From positions 1 to 64,000 of the forward strand of contig OY282519.1 in the NCBI GenBank assembly GCA_958296405.1: a stretch of 64,000 nucleotides of DNA, in the 5' to 3' direction. The notes beneath the pieces were generated by a model, which did not search any database, was not told where the DNA came from, and worked only from the letters and a program-made list of their open reading frames with translations. The stretch comes from an uncultured Pseudomonadales bacterium (GTDB lineage: Bacteria > Pseudomonadota > Gammaproteobacteria > Pseudomonadales > Azotimanducaceae). Of the stretch, positions 1 to 9,584 are shown piece by piece. Each line of letters starts with the position of its first letter. Position 1 is the first letter of the stretch. Made by a program: the position numbers and the translations under genes.

Positions 1-1
1 G

Positions 2-1831
2 GCCGAGCTGGAGCCGGCGCTGGCGCCCAGCTACCGCTGGCGCGGCGTGAAGGATTCCAACCGCTCCATCGGCGATGCGTTGGAGCGCGCCGAGAGCTTT
101 CTGCTGCTGGGCGGGCTGTTGGCCGTGCTCCTCGCCGGCGTCGCCATCGCCTTGAGCGCCCACCGCTACGCCCGCCGCCATTACGACCATGTGGGCGTGC
201 TGAAAACGTTGGGCGCAACGCCGGCGGACGTGTTCTGGGGCTTTCTCGGCGCACTGGGCGCGGTCGGCGCCGTTGGCGTCGCCGCTGGGCTGGCTCTCGG
301 CGCCATCGTCCACTTCGGCATCGTCGCCATTCTCGGCGCCTACCTGCCGGTGGCGCTGCCGGCGCCGGGCTGGCGGCCCTTGGCCCTCGGCGCCAGCACC
401 GGCTTCATCTGCCTGCTTGCGTTCGCGTTGCCGCCGTTGGCGGCCTTGCGCAACATCTCGCCCATGCGCGTGCTGCGGCGCGATTTCCAAGCCAGCGCGG
501 CGTCGCAGGCGGCCACCTATGGCAGCGCTGCGGTCGGCGCCCTGGGCCTGCTCTTCTGGTACAGCGACGGCATTTGGCTCACGCTGTGGGCCTTGGTCGG
601 CAGCTTGGGCGTCTCCGCGGCCTTCGCCCTCATGGGCCTAGGCCTGTTGCGCGGCGGCCGCGTCGCCGGCATGCAGGCTGGCAGCGCATGGCGGTTGGCG
701 TTGAGCGCCCTGCAGCGGCGCCATCGGGAGAGCGTGGCGCAAATCACCATCTTCGGGCTGGCCATCATGCTGCTCTTGGTGCTTTTGCTGGTGCGCACGG
801 CGCTCCTCGACGAATGGCGCGCGCAATTGCCGGCGGATGCGCCCAACCACTTCGTGATGAACGTGGCGGAAGACGAAGTGGCCGCGGTGCAGGCGCTGCT
901 CGCCGAGCACACTAACTACAACGGCCGCCTGTTCCCGATGATTCGCGGCCGGGTGACCGCCGTGAACGGCATCGCCGCGGACGAATGGGAGCGCCAACAC
1001 ACGGCGCCCACCATGGACGGCGCCCACCTGCGTTCGGAGCGCAACCTCACTTGGTCGGACGCGCTGCCGCCGAACAACACGTTGACGACAGGCGATTGGT
1101 GGCCGGTGGACACGCAGGAGGCGTTGATCTCGCTGGAAGACGAGTACGCACTCGAGCATGGCTTGGGCGTGGGGGATGAGCTCTCCTTCGACATCGGCGG
1201 CCTCGCCGTCCAAGCGCGGGTCGCCAACCTGCGCGAAGTGGAGTGGGACAGCCTGCAGCCGAACTTCTTCATCATCTTCTCCGCTGCCGCATTGCCAGAT
1301 TTCGGCGCCACGCACATGACGAGTTTCCATCTGGAGCCGGGCGCGAAGCGCTTTCTGAACCAGCTGTTGTCTGAGCATCCCACCATCACAGTGATCGAGA
1401 TCGACGCCATCGTCAGGCAGGTGCGCAGCATCGTCGAGCGCGTCACCCAAGCCATCGAGCTGGTGCTGGCCCTCGTCTTGAGCGCCGGCGCCTTGGTGCT
1501 GATCGCCTCCATTCAAGCCAGCCACGAAGCGCGCATGCGCGAGCACGCCTTGGTGCGCACCTTGGGCGGCACCATGCGGCTCATCGCCGGCGCCTTGACG
1601 AGCGAGTTTGCGGTCCTCGGCGCCTTCGCCGGAGTGGTCGCCGCAGCCGGCGCGGAAGTGACGACCTACATCCTGCAAACGCAGGTCTTTCGCTTGGGTT
1701 ACGCGCCGCAACCTTGGCTGTGGCTGGTGGGCCCGGCAGTGGGCGCTGCGCTCATCACGCTTGTCGGCGGCATCGGCGCGCGCCGGTTGGTGCGGTCGCC
1801 CCCGGCGCTGGTGTTGCGGGAGTTGCGATGA
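2..1831 (+). CDS. ABC transporter permease, FtsX/YbbP type (5' end outside window)
   Basis: C-terminal part of an inner-membrane permease of the FtsX-like (YbbP/MacB superfamily) class, which with a cytosolic ABC ATPase moves lipophilic substrates or acts mechanically on envelope proteins. The frame is open from base 2, so the GTG at 47 is not a real start. An FtsX core lies near the beginning (hydrophobic segment about residues 35-60 followed by the motif GVLKTLGATPADV), then two more membrane segments to about residue 150, a pair near residues 175-215, one near 250, a large soluble periplasmic region (about 265-470), and a second FtsX core (about 475-605) with the repeated motif ALVRTLGGT. 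Two FtsX modules with an extra central pair of helices is the YbbP arrangement. The stop overlaps the start of the next gene (ATGA at 1828-1831), so the two are probably co-translated. Partner ATPase is presumably upstream of the window. Confidence 0.85.
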   Translation, partial: AELEPALAPSYRWRGVKDSNRSIGDALERAESFLLLGGLLAVLLAGVAIALSAHRYARRHYDHVGVLKTLGATPADVFWGFLGALGAVGAVGVAAGLALGAIVHFGIVAILGAYLPVALPAPGWRPLALGASTGFICLLAFALPPLAALRNISPMRVLRRDFQASAASQAATYGSAAVGALGLLFWYSDGIWLTLWALVGSLGVSAAFALMGLGLLRGGRVAGMQAGSAWRLALSALQRRHRESVAQITIFGLAIMLLLVLLLVRTALLDEWRAQLPADAPNHFVMNVAEDEVAAVQALLAEHTNYNGRLFPMIRGRVTAVNGIAADEWERQHTAPTMDGAHLRSERNLTWSDALPPNNTLTTGDWWPVDTQEALISLEDEYALEHGLGVGDELSFDIGGLAVQARVANLREVEWDSLQPNFFIIFSAAALPDFGATHMTSFHLEPGAKRFLNQLLSEHPTITVIEIDAIVRQVRSIVERVTQAIELVLALVLSAGALVLIASIQASHEARMREHALVRTLGGTMRLIAGALTSEFAVLGAFAGVVAAAGAEVTTYILQTQVFRLGYAPQPWLWLVGPAVGAALITLVGGIGARRLVRSPPALVLRELR

Positions 1832-3891
1832 AGGCATCGGTATTGGGTTTGCTGGCCGGCCTTGCCGGCTTCGCACACGCCGAGGCGCCCGGCGACGTGC
1901 CAGCCAGCGGTGACGCGAGCCCGGCACTGGAAGAGATCGTCGTGGTTGCCGAAGGTTCCGTGCGCCCGCGCCAAGGCGGCTTTGGCAGCGTCGGCGTGGT
2001 GGACGGCGAGGCGCTCACGCTGCTGCGCCCCAACCATCCGAGCGAAGCGCTCGCCCGCGTGCCCGGCGTGTGGGTGGCGCGTGGCTCTGGGCAAGAACAC
2101 CTGATGGCCATCCGCTCCGGCGTGTTCGCGGGGCCAGGCGCATGCGGCGAATTCCTTTACTTGGAGCACGGCGTGCCCATTCGCCCGGCGGGTTTCTGCA
2201 ACATCAACAACCTGTTCGAGTTGAACATCGAAGGCGCCGCGGCGGTGGAGGTGGTGCGGGGGCCGGCGAGCGCCTTGTTCGGCGGCAATGCCTTGAACGG
2301 CGTCGTGAACGTGGTGCCGCGCAGCGGGCCTCAGCCGTGGCGCCTGAGCGCCGAGGCCGGGCCGCACGGCTACGCGCAGGCGCGCGCTGGCGGCACCGCA
2401 GGGTCGCTGCGGATGGACCTCCATTCCACCACCACCGATGGTTGGCGCGACGACACGGGCTATGGTCAGCAGAAGCTCAACTTGGCCCTCGACAGCGCAC
2501 GCGGCGAGTGGCAGGGCGCCACCTTCTTCTCCGCGACGCTGCTCAATCAGGAGACCGGCGGCTATGTGCGCGGCTACCGCGCCTATGAAGACAGCGCCTT
2601 GCGGGACTCAAACCCCAACCCAGAGGCTTATCGAGACGCTTGGTCCGCGCGCTTGGTCAGCGAATGGTCGCTGCAACGCGACGGGCGGCGGCTGGTGCTC
2701 ACCCCGTATCTGCGGCGTTCCAACATGGCCTTCCTGCAGCACTTCCTGCCCGGCAAGCCGCTGGAGACCAACGCCCAGACCAGCGGCGGCGCGCTGGCGC
2801 GGCTCGGCGGCACGAACGGCGCCTTGGCTTGGGAAGTGGGGGCGCAAGCCGAGTACATGCAGGGTTGGCTGCGCCAAGTGCAGGATGGCGCCACCGTGGG
2901 CTCCAGGTTTCTCGTTGCCACCCGACCGCCGGGCAAACACTACGACTACGCCGTGGACAGCGTGCTCGCCGCCGCGTTTCACGACCTGCGTTGGACGTTC
3001 TCGCCACGCGGCACGCTGGTGCATAGCTTGCGCGTGGAGCGCTTGAGCTACGGCTACGACAACCGCTGGCTGGTGGGCAACAGCCGCGACGACGGCACCG
3101 CCTGCGGCTTCGGCGGTTGCCTCTATACCCGCCCGGCCAGCCGCGAGGACAGTTTCACCAACGTGGCGGGCCGGTTGGGGCTGCACTGGCGGCTAGGCGA
3201 CGCGGAACTCTACGCCACCACCGGCGTCGGCTTTCGCCCGCCACAGGCGACGGAACTTTACCGCCTGCAAAGCGGCCAACTCGCCGCGGACATCGACAGC
3301 GAATCCCAAGCCTCCTTGGAACTGGGGTGGCGCGGCACGGTCGGGCGCTTCGATGGCGAGGCGGCCCTTTACGCCGGGCGCACCGAAAACCTCATCTTCC
3401 GCGACGCGAACGGCTTCAACGTGAGCGACGGCGAAACCCGCTCCGAGGGGTTGGAGTTCGCCTTGGGCTACGCCGTGGCCGATGCGCAGCGCTTGGAGCT
3501 GACCGGTACCTGGGCGCGCCACCGCTACGCCTTCGACCGCGCCGCCGCCCGCGGCGAGCGCATCCAAGACGGCGCCGATGTGGATTCCGCACCGCGTTGG
3601 CTCGCGAGCGCCCGCTGGACGGCCCGCTACCGCGGCCTCGTCTCGGAACTGGAAGCCGCGCATGTCGGCTCGCACTTCATCAACGCCGCCAACACGGCCC
3701 GCTACCGAGGGCATCTCGTCTTCCACTGGCGTGGCCGCTATGCGCTGCGCGAGCGCGTGACGCTGTTCGCCCGCATCCTCAACCTCACGGACGAACGCTA
3801 CGCAGACCGGGCGGATTACGCCTTTGGCAGCCATCGCTATTTCCCGGCGCTGCCGCGGCAGCTTTACGCTGGGGTGGAGTGGACGCTGTAG
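1828..3891 (+). CDS. TonB-dependent outer membrane receptor
   Basis: A 687-residue TonB-dependent receptor that would import a siderophore, vitamin B12 or another large ligand. ATG 1828 overlaps the preceding stop by 4 nt and gives a clean signal peptide (MKASVLGLLAGLAGFAHA) with cleavage before EAPG; the longer upstream reading frame lies inside the permease gene. After a TonB-box-like LEEIVVVAEGS come a plug domain (about residues 40-160, with VEVVRGPASALFGGNALNG typical of the plug) and a 22-strand-type barrel rich in aromatic and acidic residues. The last residues are EWTL rather than the common terminal Phe. Coupling to an FtsX-type permease is unusual for a TonB receptor and suggests envelope export and import of the same class of molecule, which is inference. 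Ligand cannot be told from sequence. Confidence 0.9.
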   Translation: MKASVLGLLAGLAGFAHAEAPGDVPASGDASPALEEIVVVAEGSVRPRQGGFGSVGVVDGEALTLLRPNHPSEALARVPGVWVARGSGQEHLMAIRSGVFAGPGACGEFLYLEHGVPIRPAGFCNINNLFELNIEGAAAVEVVRGPASALFGGNALNGVVNVVPRSGPQPWRLSAEAGPHGYAQARAGGTAGSLRMDLHSTTTDGWRDDTGYGQQKLNLALDSARGEWQGATFFSATLLNQETGGYVRGYRAYEDSALRDSNPNPEAYRDAWSARLVSEWSLQRDGRRLVLTPYLRRSNMAFLQHFLPGKPLETNAQTSGGALARLGGTNGALAWEVGAQAEYMQGWLRQVQDGATVGSRFLVATRPPGKHYDYAVDSVLAAAFHDLRWTFSPRGTLVHSLRVERLSYGYDNRWLVGNSRDDGTACGFGGCLYTRPASREDSFTNVAGRLGLHWRLGDAELYATTGVGFRPPQATELYRLQSGQLAADIDSESQASLELGWRGTVGRFDGEAALYAGRTENLIFRDANGFNVSDGETRSEGLEFALGYAVADAQRLELTGTWARHRYAFDRAAARGERIQDGADVDSAPRWLASARWTARYRGLVSELEAAHVGSHFINAANTARYRGHLVFHWRGRYALRERVTLFARILNLTDERYADRADYAFGSHRYFPALPRQLYAGVEWTL

Positions 3892-3922
3892 GCGGCGCTT
3901 AAGGTCTCTTGTCCCGTAGCCC

Positions 3923-5041
3923 TCACGATCCCGTGGTTCCGGGCGGTGTGCGCTGCCGAAGCACCTCCATCATGTGGCGGTGGAATGACGGAATGCCAAA
4001 ACTGACGCTCTCGTCCCGTTCGAGCGTTAGAACGCCGTGCTGGATGGCGTCGGCAACGGCTCGTTCGCCATCCGCGCCCGCAGCGTCGATGGCGTCCTGA
4101 ACATCCAAGGAGCGGACGCTCTCTTTCGCCATGCGAGCGATCACTGGAACCATCCGGGAACGCCCCCTGCCCATTGCGGTCAAGCGATCGTCGTAGTATT
4201 CGGCGCGCAGTTTGTCGCCTTTCTCCAGCACTCTGTCCACCATGTCGGGCGCATGCCATCCAACACTGTGGTCCACCGCGTCCAAGGCTGCCGAAAGGTA
4301 GCAGTGGATGTGCTGCGGAAAGTCGTGGCTCGCCGCGGCAAGGGAGTCCACCACATACGGCGGAGCTTCGCGCTCGAAATCGGCCAGCGACTTTGAGATC
4401 ACCTCGCACGTGGCGTCCCTGTGCAAGGGGCCGAGACGGAGCCCTTTGGTGACACGTGATATGCCGTGGCTCGAAAGCTCGGCCGGCGTGTTCTCCAGCC
4501 CGGCCCCCACCACGAGGATGGGGCAGCCGTGGACACCCTCGTGCAACACGCGCAGCGTTTCCGCCTGCCGAGCGTTCAGGTTCTGCAATTCGTCGACGAC
4601 AATCACTAGCGGGCGCGGCCACTTGGCCTTGGAGGTGCGCAGCATCGACGCGAAGCCGCGATCGGGACGCACATGTTCCTGTGGCGTGCTCGCCGTCGCC
4701 GAAGCCACGCCCACGCCGCCGTTCGTGAGGCGTGGGGCGACAGCCGCGATCTTCTCGAAGTGTGATTCCCGGCCGATCGCCGTTCCGATGCTCAGGAACA
4801 GGTCGAGCGGGTCGTCCAAATCCGAGACCCCGCCGCGGAGGTTCGGAACACCGCTCGATTCCGCAAAAGCCCGGGCCAACGATGTTTTCCCTGATCCCGG
4901 AACTCCGGTAATCAGAGCCAGCCCGCCACTCGCGTCCCCGGTCTTCGCGACCACAGCGAGCCGATCGCCCAACTCGCCCAATTCCTCACCGCGGCCCGCG
5001 AAATGGTACGGAGCGTCGCGGTCGGTTCGTCGCAATGGCAT
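3923..5041 (-). CDS. AAA ATPase, ORC/AAA_16-like
   Basis: A 372-residue P-loop ATPase. Walker A is GVPGSGKT at residues 46-53 and Walker B is PLVIVVDELQ at about 144-153; a short N-terminal element FAGRGEELGEL before the P-loop is the usual start of ORC/Cdc6-like AAA modules. The C-terminal third (about 300-372) resembles a small winged-helix domain ending in FGIPSFHRHMMEVLR. Such stand-alone ATPases occur in mobile or defence islands as well as alone, and the function is not known. It stands by itself, convergent with the receptor gene at 1828-3891 and divergent from the one at 5376. Base composition looks a little less GC-rich than the neighbours. No nuclease or transposase partner is visible next to it. 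Confidence 0.75.
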   Translation of the reverse strand: MPLRRTDRDAPYHFAGRGEELGELGDRLAVVAKTGDASGGLALITGVPGSGKTSLARAFAESSGVPNLRGGVSDLDDPLDLFLSIGTAIGRESHFEKIAAVAPRLTNGGVGVASATASTPQEHVRPDRGFASMLRTSKAKWPRPLVIVVDELQNLNARQAETLRVLHEGVHGCPILVVGAGLENTPAELSSHGISRVTKGLRLGPLHRDATCEVISKSLADFEREAPPYVVDSLAAASHDFPQHIHCYLSAALDAVDHSVGWHAPDMVDRVLEKGDKLRAEYYDDRLTAMGRGRSRMVPVIARMAKESVRSLDVQDAIDAAGADGERAVADAIQHGVLTLERDESVSFGIPSFHRHMMEVLRQRTPPGTTGS

Positions 5042-5375
5042 GTCGAATCTAGAGGTTCAGAACGCCCATCATACGCTGAGCGCACCGAGGCACTAGGGGA
5101 GGCTGGCCTTTCCGACGATGTGGCCGAGGCCGTGCGACTCTGCCATCGAGGGCGCGTCGTGAGCCGGACATGCTGCCCTATCGGTGCGCTGGGTGCGCGA
5201 CCGGTCGCCCCTGAAGGCATCGAGGCACCAATGAAGTAGTCCCTGTAGCTCCGCGACCACGAACGCCCTCCCTCCACCCGCCCAGATCACCCCCGTCGCC
5301 CCCGCCACAAATGTTGCTGGACTATTTCACGGAAGTAACGCATCATTCTTCGGCTACGTTAGGGGATTCTCCAAC
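5042..5375. promoter_or_regulatory. Divergent intergenic region
   Basis: A 334-bp gap between the AAA ATPase (leftward) and a TonB receptor (rightward), so it should hold both promoters. The final 60 bp before the receptor are clearly less GC-rich than the rest, as expected of a promoter, with GGGGA about 10 nt before ATG 5376 as a possible ribosome binding site. I see no convincing Fur box, riboswitch or small gene. Confidence 0.4.
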
Positions 5376-8189
5376 ATGTTGAAACTGAACTGCCCGCGAC
5401 GTCGGGCGGAGGGGCGGGAGCGGGCGCTGCCTTGGGCCGCGTTGACTGCGCTCCTGCTCGCGGCGCCCGTTCCGGCGCTGGCGCAAGAAGCGGATGATGA
5501 GGACGAGGAACAAGCGGCGATGGAGGAAATCGTCGTCACGGGTTCCCGCATCCGCCGGGACGACTTCAGCTCGGCAAGCCCGATCACCGTCATCACCGGC
5601 ACATCCATCCTCGAGTCTGGCTTCGCCAACTTGGGCGAGGCGCTGCGCAGCACCTCGGTGACCGGCACGGCCGGCTTCAACCAGTCCAGCGTGCTGTCCG
5701 GCGGCGGCTCCACCTCGGTGGATTTGCGCAACCTCGGGCCAGACAGGGTGCTCATCCTGATCAACGGCAAGCGCGTGGCGAGCTTCGCAGACGCCTTGGC
5801 GAACCAAGCGGTGGACCTCACGTTCGTGCCGAGCGCCATGGTCGAGCGCGTGGAAATCCTGCGCGACGGCGCTTCCGCAGTGTATGGCTCGGATGCGGTC
5901 TCCGGCGTGGTGAACGTGATCCTGAAGGACAACTTCGAGGGCATTGAGGGCGGCGTGTCCACCGGCTTGAGCGGCGAAGGCGACGCACAGCGCTATACGG
6001 CAGAGCTGGCCATCGGCGCTACGGGAGACCGCGGCTCCGTGGTGCTCGGCGCCGAATACCGCTACTCCAACAACGTGCCGCAGATCTCCCGGGATTGGGC
6101 AACGCCTGCCATCTCAAGCCTTGGCGCGAGCGGGGCGAACAATGGCAGCTTCTTTTCGCCCGGCGGGGTCTTCTACGCGCCTGGCCCCGCGTTTTGCACC
6201 CAACCCAAGGCGTTCGGCGGCGACGAGATAACCAACGTCTTCCCGAATTGCCCGTCCTTCATGCCCGCGCAGAACGTGTCCAGCCCAGACCAAGTGCAGA
6301 TGAACCGCTACGACTATGCCTTGGGGCAGGACATCTATGGCGCTTCCGAGGTGTATGTCTTCTCCGGCTACGGCACCTACGACGTGGCGGACGGCATCGA
6401 GGGCTTCCTCGAGGCGCAGTTCTCCAAACGCCTCAGCGAGTTCCGGCTGGACGGCAACCCAGGCAGCTTCGGCACCGTGGGGGTACCCCAAGGATGGATA
6501 GTGCCTGGGTCGAACCCGAACAACCCGGTGGGCACGGGCTCCCTCTTCATCCGCCCGAGCAGCACGGTTGGCGCGCGGGTGAGCGACCACGAATCCGACA
6601 CGTTGCGGATGGTGGCCGGGTTCCGGGGCGACATCGCCTCCGATGGCTTCTTGGACGAGTGGAGCTGGGAGCTCTCCTACCTGTACACCCGGGTCGATGC
6701 GGACTTGCGCACGAACTCCACATGGAACCTGAACCGCGCCAACATCATCTCAGACCCGGTGCGGTGCGCGGCGGATACCATTTGCTCCAGAATCGTGAAC
6801 CCGAGTGGCGCACTGGACGCCCTGCGTCCCGGCAACTGGACGCAAGAGGAAATCGCCTACATTCGCCAGAACACGCTGGCCACTTCAGAGTTCCAGACAA
6901 GCGGCTTCTTCGGCTTGGTGACGGGGCCGGTGGTCGAGCTGCCGGCCGGGCCCTTGAGCGTGGCCTTCGGCTTCGAGACGCGCACGGACCGCGGCTTCAA
7001 CAAGCCTGACTCGGTGACGGAAGCGGGTGAATCGGTCGCCAACCAAGTGTTCACGACCGAGGGCAGCTTCTCGGTCTCCGAGTATTTCGGCGAAGTGGAG
7101 ATACCCATCGTCGCGGACGTCTTCGCCGTGGAGTCCTTGGACTTGAACCTGCAAGCGCGCTCGTCGGACTACTCGAACTTCGGCCGCGAGACCGTCTGGC
7201 GCGCCGGCGTGAACTGGCAAGTCATTAGCGACCTGCGCTTGCGCGCCAACCGCAGCACCGCCTATCGGGCGCCGTTGGTGACAGACCTGTTCGGCGGCGG
7301 CACCGTCAGTTTCGACTTCTTCTCGCATCCGTGCGCTAGCGGCAGCCCCGTGCGGTCGCCAGGCAACGACGTCGATCAAAACTGCCTGCTGGACGGCATT
7401 CCGGCCACCGCGACGCAGATCGCCGCGCAGTTTCCCGTGCTCGCCGGCGGCAACCCAGACCTAGAACCCGAGACGGCCGACACCTCCACCATCGGCATGG
7501 TTTTCACTCCCCGCTTCCTGGACGGCTTCTCCGCATCCATGGACGTGTGGAACATCAAGTTGCTGAACCTCATCACCCGCTTCACTTCAGACAGCTTGGT
7601 GGATGCCTGCTACGAAGGCCCCGTCGGCAAGACGGCGGAATCGTGCGATCGCTTTGAGTCTGGCGTGGGGGCCGGCGGCATCTTCGTCCGGGGCATGACG
7701 AACCGGCTCGTGAATGAGAACCAAGTCACCACCAAGGGCTTCGACTTTGGCGCGCGCTACGAGTTCAGCGGCCCGTGGGACACGGAAGTGGTGGTTGACC
7801 TGCAGGGCACCTATGTGAAGCTGAACACCTTTGCGCCCAACGCCGGCAACGCGGACGACCGCGGCTCGATGCCACGCCTGCGCGGCACGGGCTTCGTCAC
7901 CGTGAACAAGGGGCAGTGGGACTACACATGGCGGATGCGCTACGTCCACCGGATGAACGACCCGCGCTACGACGGCGAGAACGTGTTCGGCTACGACACC
8001 GTGCCATCGCATACCGAGCACGACATCCGCGTCGGCTGGCTCGTGGGCGACTATCGGTTCCTGCTGGGCGTGAACGACGTGTTCGACAACGACCCGCCCT
8101 ACGTCTTCAGCAGCGGCAACAACACAGACCTGTTCCTGTACGGCGCCATCGGCCGCTACGCCTTCCTGCGGATGGACTTCAACAGGTAA
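5376..8189 (+). CDS. TonB-dependent receptor, large type
   Basis: A 937-residue outer membrane receptor. An arginine-rich start is followed by a hydrophobic signal sequence ending APVPALAQ (about residue 35), an acidic stretch, and the TonB-box/plug entry MEEIVVTGSRIRRDD. The plug (about 50-185) has the conserved VLILINGKRV and VERVEILRDGASAVYGSDA motifs; the remainder is a long barrel. This is the subfamily of roughly 900-1000-residue receptors abundant in marine gammaproteobacteria and caulobacter-like bacteria, often for peptides, oligosaccharides or other polymers; the substrate here is unknown. The end (AFLRMDFNR) lacks the terminal aromatic residue commonly used for barrel assembly. It stands alone as a transcription unit, with a strong hairpin after it. 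Confidence 0.92.
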   Translation: MLKLNCPRRRAEGRERALPWAALTALLLAAPVPALAQEADDEDEEQAAMEEIVVTGSRIRRDDFSSASPITVITGTSILESGFANLGEALRSTSVTGTAGFNQSSVLSGGGSTSVDLRNLGPDRVLILINGKRVASFADALANQAVDLTFVPSAMVERVEILRDGASAVYGSDAVSGVVNVILKDNFEGIEGGVSTGLSGEGDAQRYTAELAIGATGDRGSVVLGAEYRYSNNVPQISRDWATPAISSLGASGANNGSFFSPGGVFYAPGPAFCTQPKAFGGDEITNVFPNCPSFMPAQNVSSPDQVQMNRYDYALGQDIYGASEVYVFSGYGTYDVADGIEGFLEAQFSKRLSEFRLDGNPGSFGTVGVPQGWIVPGSNPNNPVGTGSLFIRPSSTVGARVSDHESDTLRMVAGFRGDIASDGFLDEWSWELSYLYTRVDADLRTNSTWNLNRANIISDPVRCAADTICSRIVNPSGALDALRPGNWTQEEIAYIRQNTLATSEFQTSGFFGLVTGPVVELPAGPLSVAFGFETRTDRGFNKPDSVTEAGESVANQVFTTEGSFSVSEYFGEVEIPIVADVFAVESLDLNLQARSSDYSNFGRETVWRAGVNWQVISDLRLRANRSTAYRAPLVTDLFGGGTVSFDFFSHPCASGSPVRSPGNDVDQNCLLDGIPATATQIAAQFPVLAGGNPDLEPETADTSTIGMVFTPRFLDGFSASMDVWNIKLLNLITRFTSDSLVDACYEGPVGKTAESCDRFESGVGAGGIFVRGMTNRLVNENQVTTKGFDFGARYEFSGPWDTEVVVDLQGTYVKLNTFAPNAGNADDRGSMPRLRGTGFVTVNKGQWDYTWRMRYVHRMNDPRYDGENVFGYDTVPSHTEHDIRVGWLVGDYRFLLGVNDVFDNDPPYVFSSGNNTDLFLYGAIGRYAFLRMDFNR

Positions 8190-8212
8190 GGTTGACCGCG
8201 CCTTTGTCATCC

Positions 8213-8251
8213 CCGCGGCGCCCGAAGCAAGTTCGGGCGCCGCGGACTTTT
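8213..8251 (+). terminator. Rho-independent terminator-like hairpin
   Basis: A perfect 14-bp GC-rich inverted repeat (arms 8213-8226 and 8232-8245, loop GCAAG) lies 24 nt after the receptor stop and is followed by a short run ACTTTT. The stem is strong; the T-run is short for a textbook intrinsic terminator. Confidence 0.6.
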
Positions 8252-8442
8252 GGCCTTCCATAGCCCTTCCTGAATGGCCCTTCCTGAAAGGCGGGCGTAT
8301 CGGTCACGCGGCCCAAAAAGGCCTCGCGCTACGCGGGGCGGCGGCTTGGTGTCACGAGCGCACAACGATTGCAGCCGCGTCGCCCGTCAAATCGGGCGGA
8401 TGTCGCTACAGCCGGCCCCTCGCGCCCGCCACACTGGGCGCC

Positions 8443-9516
8443 ATGCACGAAGACGACATCTGCCGAACGGCGTTCGCGGATGCCGGCATGGCGCGCTGCC
8501 TGTTGGAACTGCTGCCAGAGGACGCCACGGCCGAGCTGGACCCGCGCCGCCTGCGCCGGCTGCCGACCGAGCATGTCGCGGCAGGCGGGCAGCGCCGCCG
8601 CGCCGACATGGCCTGGGCGGTTGGCACGCTTGGGCCGGCAGAGCGAGCGGGCGGCTCGGGAGCGGAGGCGTTGCTGGCGTTGGAGTTCCAGTCCTCGCCA
8701 GACCGTGCCATGGCGCTGCGCATGGAGATCTACGTGGCGCTGCTGCGCCAAGAGGTGGCGGCCGAGGGCGGACTGCGCGCCGGCGACCTGCTGCCGCGGG
8801 TGTTGCCGGTGGTGGTCTACACGGGCGGCCGGCGCTGGCGGCCAGAGACCCTCGACGAACTGACCGCGCCGACGCCAGCGGGTTGGGGCAACTGGCAGGC
8901 GCGGTTCGAGTTCCTGTGCCTTGACGCTGCGAACTTGACGGCGGAGGATGGACGCTCGAACCCGGTCGCCGCGCTGCTGCGGCTGCTGGCGACCCGGCAG
9001 GCGGAGTCCGTGCCGGCGCGGGCGAAGGCGCTGTTCGACCGGCTGCGGCCGGCCGGTTCGGGCGCGGAGCGGCAGGCTTTTGCGAACAGACTGGCGCGGG
9101 CGTTGATGCAACTGCTGATCGCCCGCTTCGCCGGCGACGAGGAGAGCGACCGGCACCGACACCACATGCAGCAAGCGCTGCGCTACATGGAGGAACCCAC
9201 CATGCTCGCCGAGGCAATCACCGAATGGCGGCAAAACGCAATCGCCGAGGGCAGAACCGAAGGCAGAACTGAGGGCAGAACCGAGGGCTTGAGGGAAGGC
9301 ACATCCGAGGGCAGCAGGACGCTGCTGCGGCGCCAAGCCACCCGGCGCTTTGGCCTTGAGGCGGGGGACGAGTTCGGCCGGCTCTTGGCGGACGAGGAGG
9401 ATGCCGATCGGCTGGCGCTTGCCGGCGATCTGGTGATCGACTGCTCCACCGCGGAAGAATTGCTGCGCCGGGCACGTCTCGTCGTGCTGAGGGGTGGCGA
9501 CGGCGAAATGCGCTAG
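8443..9516 (+). CDS. Rpn/YhgA-family PD-(D/E)XK nuclease-like protein, copy 1
   Basis: A 357-residue protein of the Rpn (recombination-promoting nuclease, YhgA/transposase_31) family. The N-terminal half has the nuclease-fold signature: Asp55 in RRRADMAWAV and Glu81-x-Gln83 in ALLALEFQSS, the E-x-Q variant usual for Rpn proteins, then RMEIYVALLRQEV and LPRVLPVVVYTG. Residues about 265-285 hold tandem GRTE repeats (see the repeat entry), followed by a conserved tail RRFGLEAGDEFGRLL. Family members promote RecA-independent recombination or cleave DNA, and some act as anti-phage or toxin-like modules. ATG 8443 was chosen because this gene and copy 2 are collinear from that codon and share about 95 bp of upstream sequence. 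It is part of a tandem duplication with offset 1538 bp. Confidence 0.8.
   Translation: MHEDDICRTAFADAGMARCLLELLPEDATAELDPRRLRRLPTEHVAAGGQRRRADMAWAVGTLGPAERAGGSGAEALLALEFQSSPDRAMALRMEIYVALLRQEVAAEGGLRAGDLLPRVLPVVVYTGGRRWRPETLDELTAPTPAGWGNWQARFEFLCLDAANLTAEDGRSNPVAALLRLLATRQAESVPARAKALFDRLRPAGSGAERQAFANRLARALMQLLIARFAGDEESDRHRHHMQQALRYMEEPTMLAEAITEWRQNAIAEGRTEGRTEGRTEGLREGTSEGSRTLLRRQATRRFGLEAGDEFGRLLADEEDADRLALAGDLVIDCSTAEELLRRARLVVLRGGDGEMR
9247..9317 (+). repeat. In-frame 12-bp tandem repeats (GRTE) in Rpn copy 1
   Basis: Imperfect 12-bp units of the form GAGGGCAGAACC encode EGRT tetrapeptides: three GRTEG units plus degenerate LREG and TSEG units. Copy 2 has only two units at the equivalent place (10816-10843), so the repeat number differs between two otherwise near-identical genes. 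Confidence 0.8.
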
Positions 9517-9584
9517 TTCGCTGCACCGGCATTGCGCTGCCGCCCAGCACTACGCTTGGCGGCCACGTCCCACGCAGGGCAAAA

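Noticed and set aside
638-1927. Long minus-strand open frame opposite the ABC permease
   Set aside because: Arg/Gln/His-rich composition with no motif; a shadow of the real gene in GC-rich DNA.
9247-9317. CRISPR-like direct repeats
   Set aside because: The units are 12 bp, in frame, with no spacers; they encode GRTE tetrapeptides.
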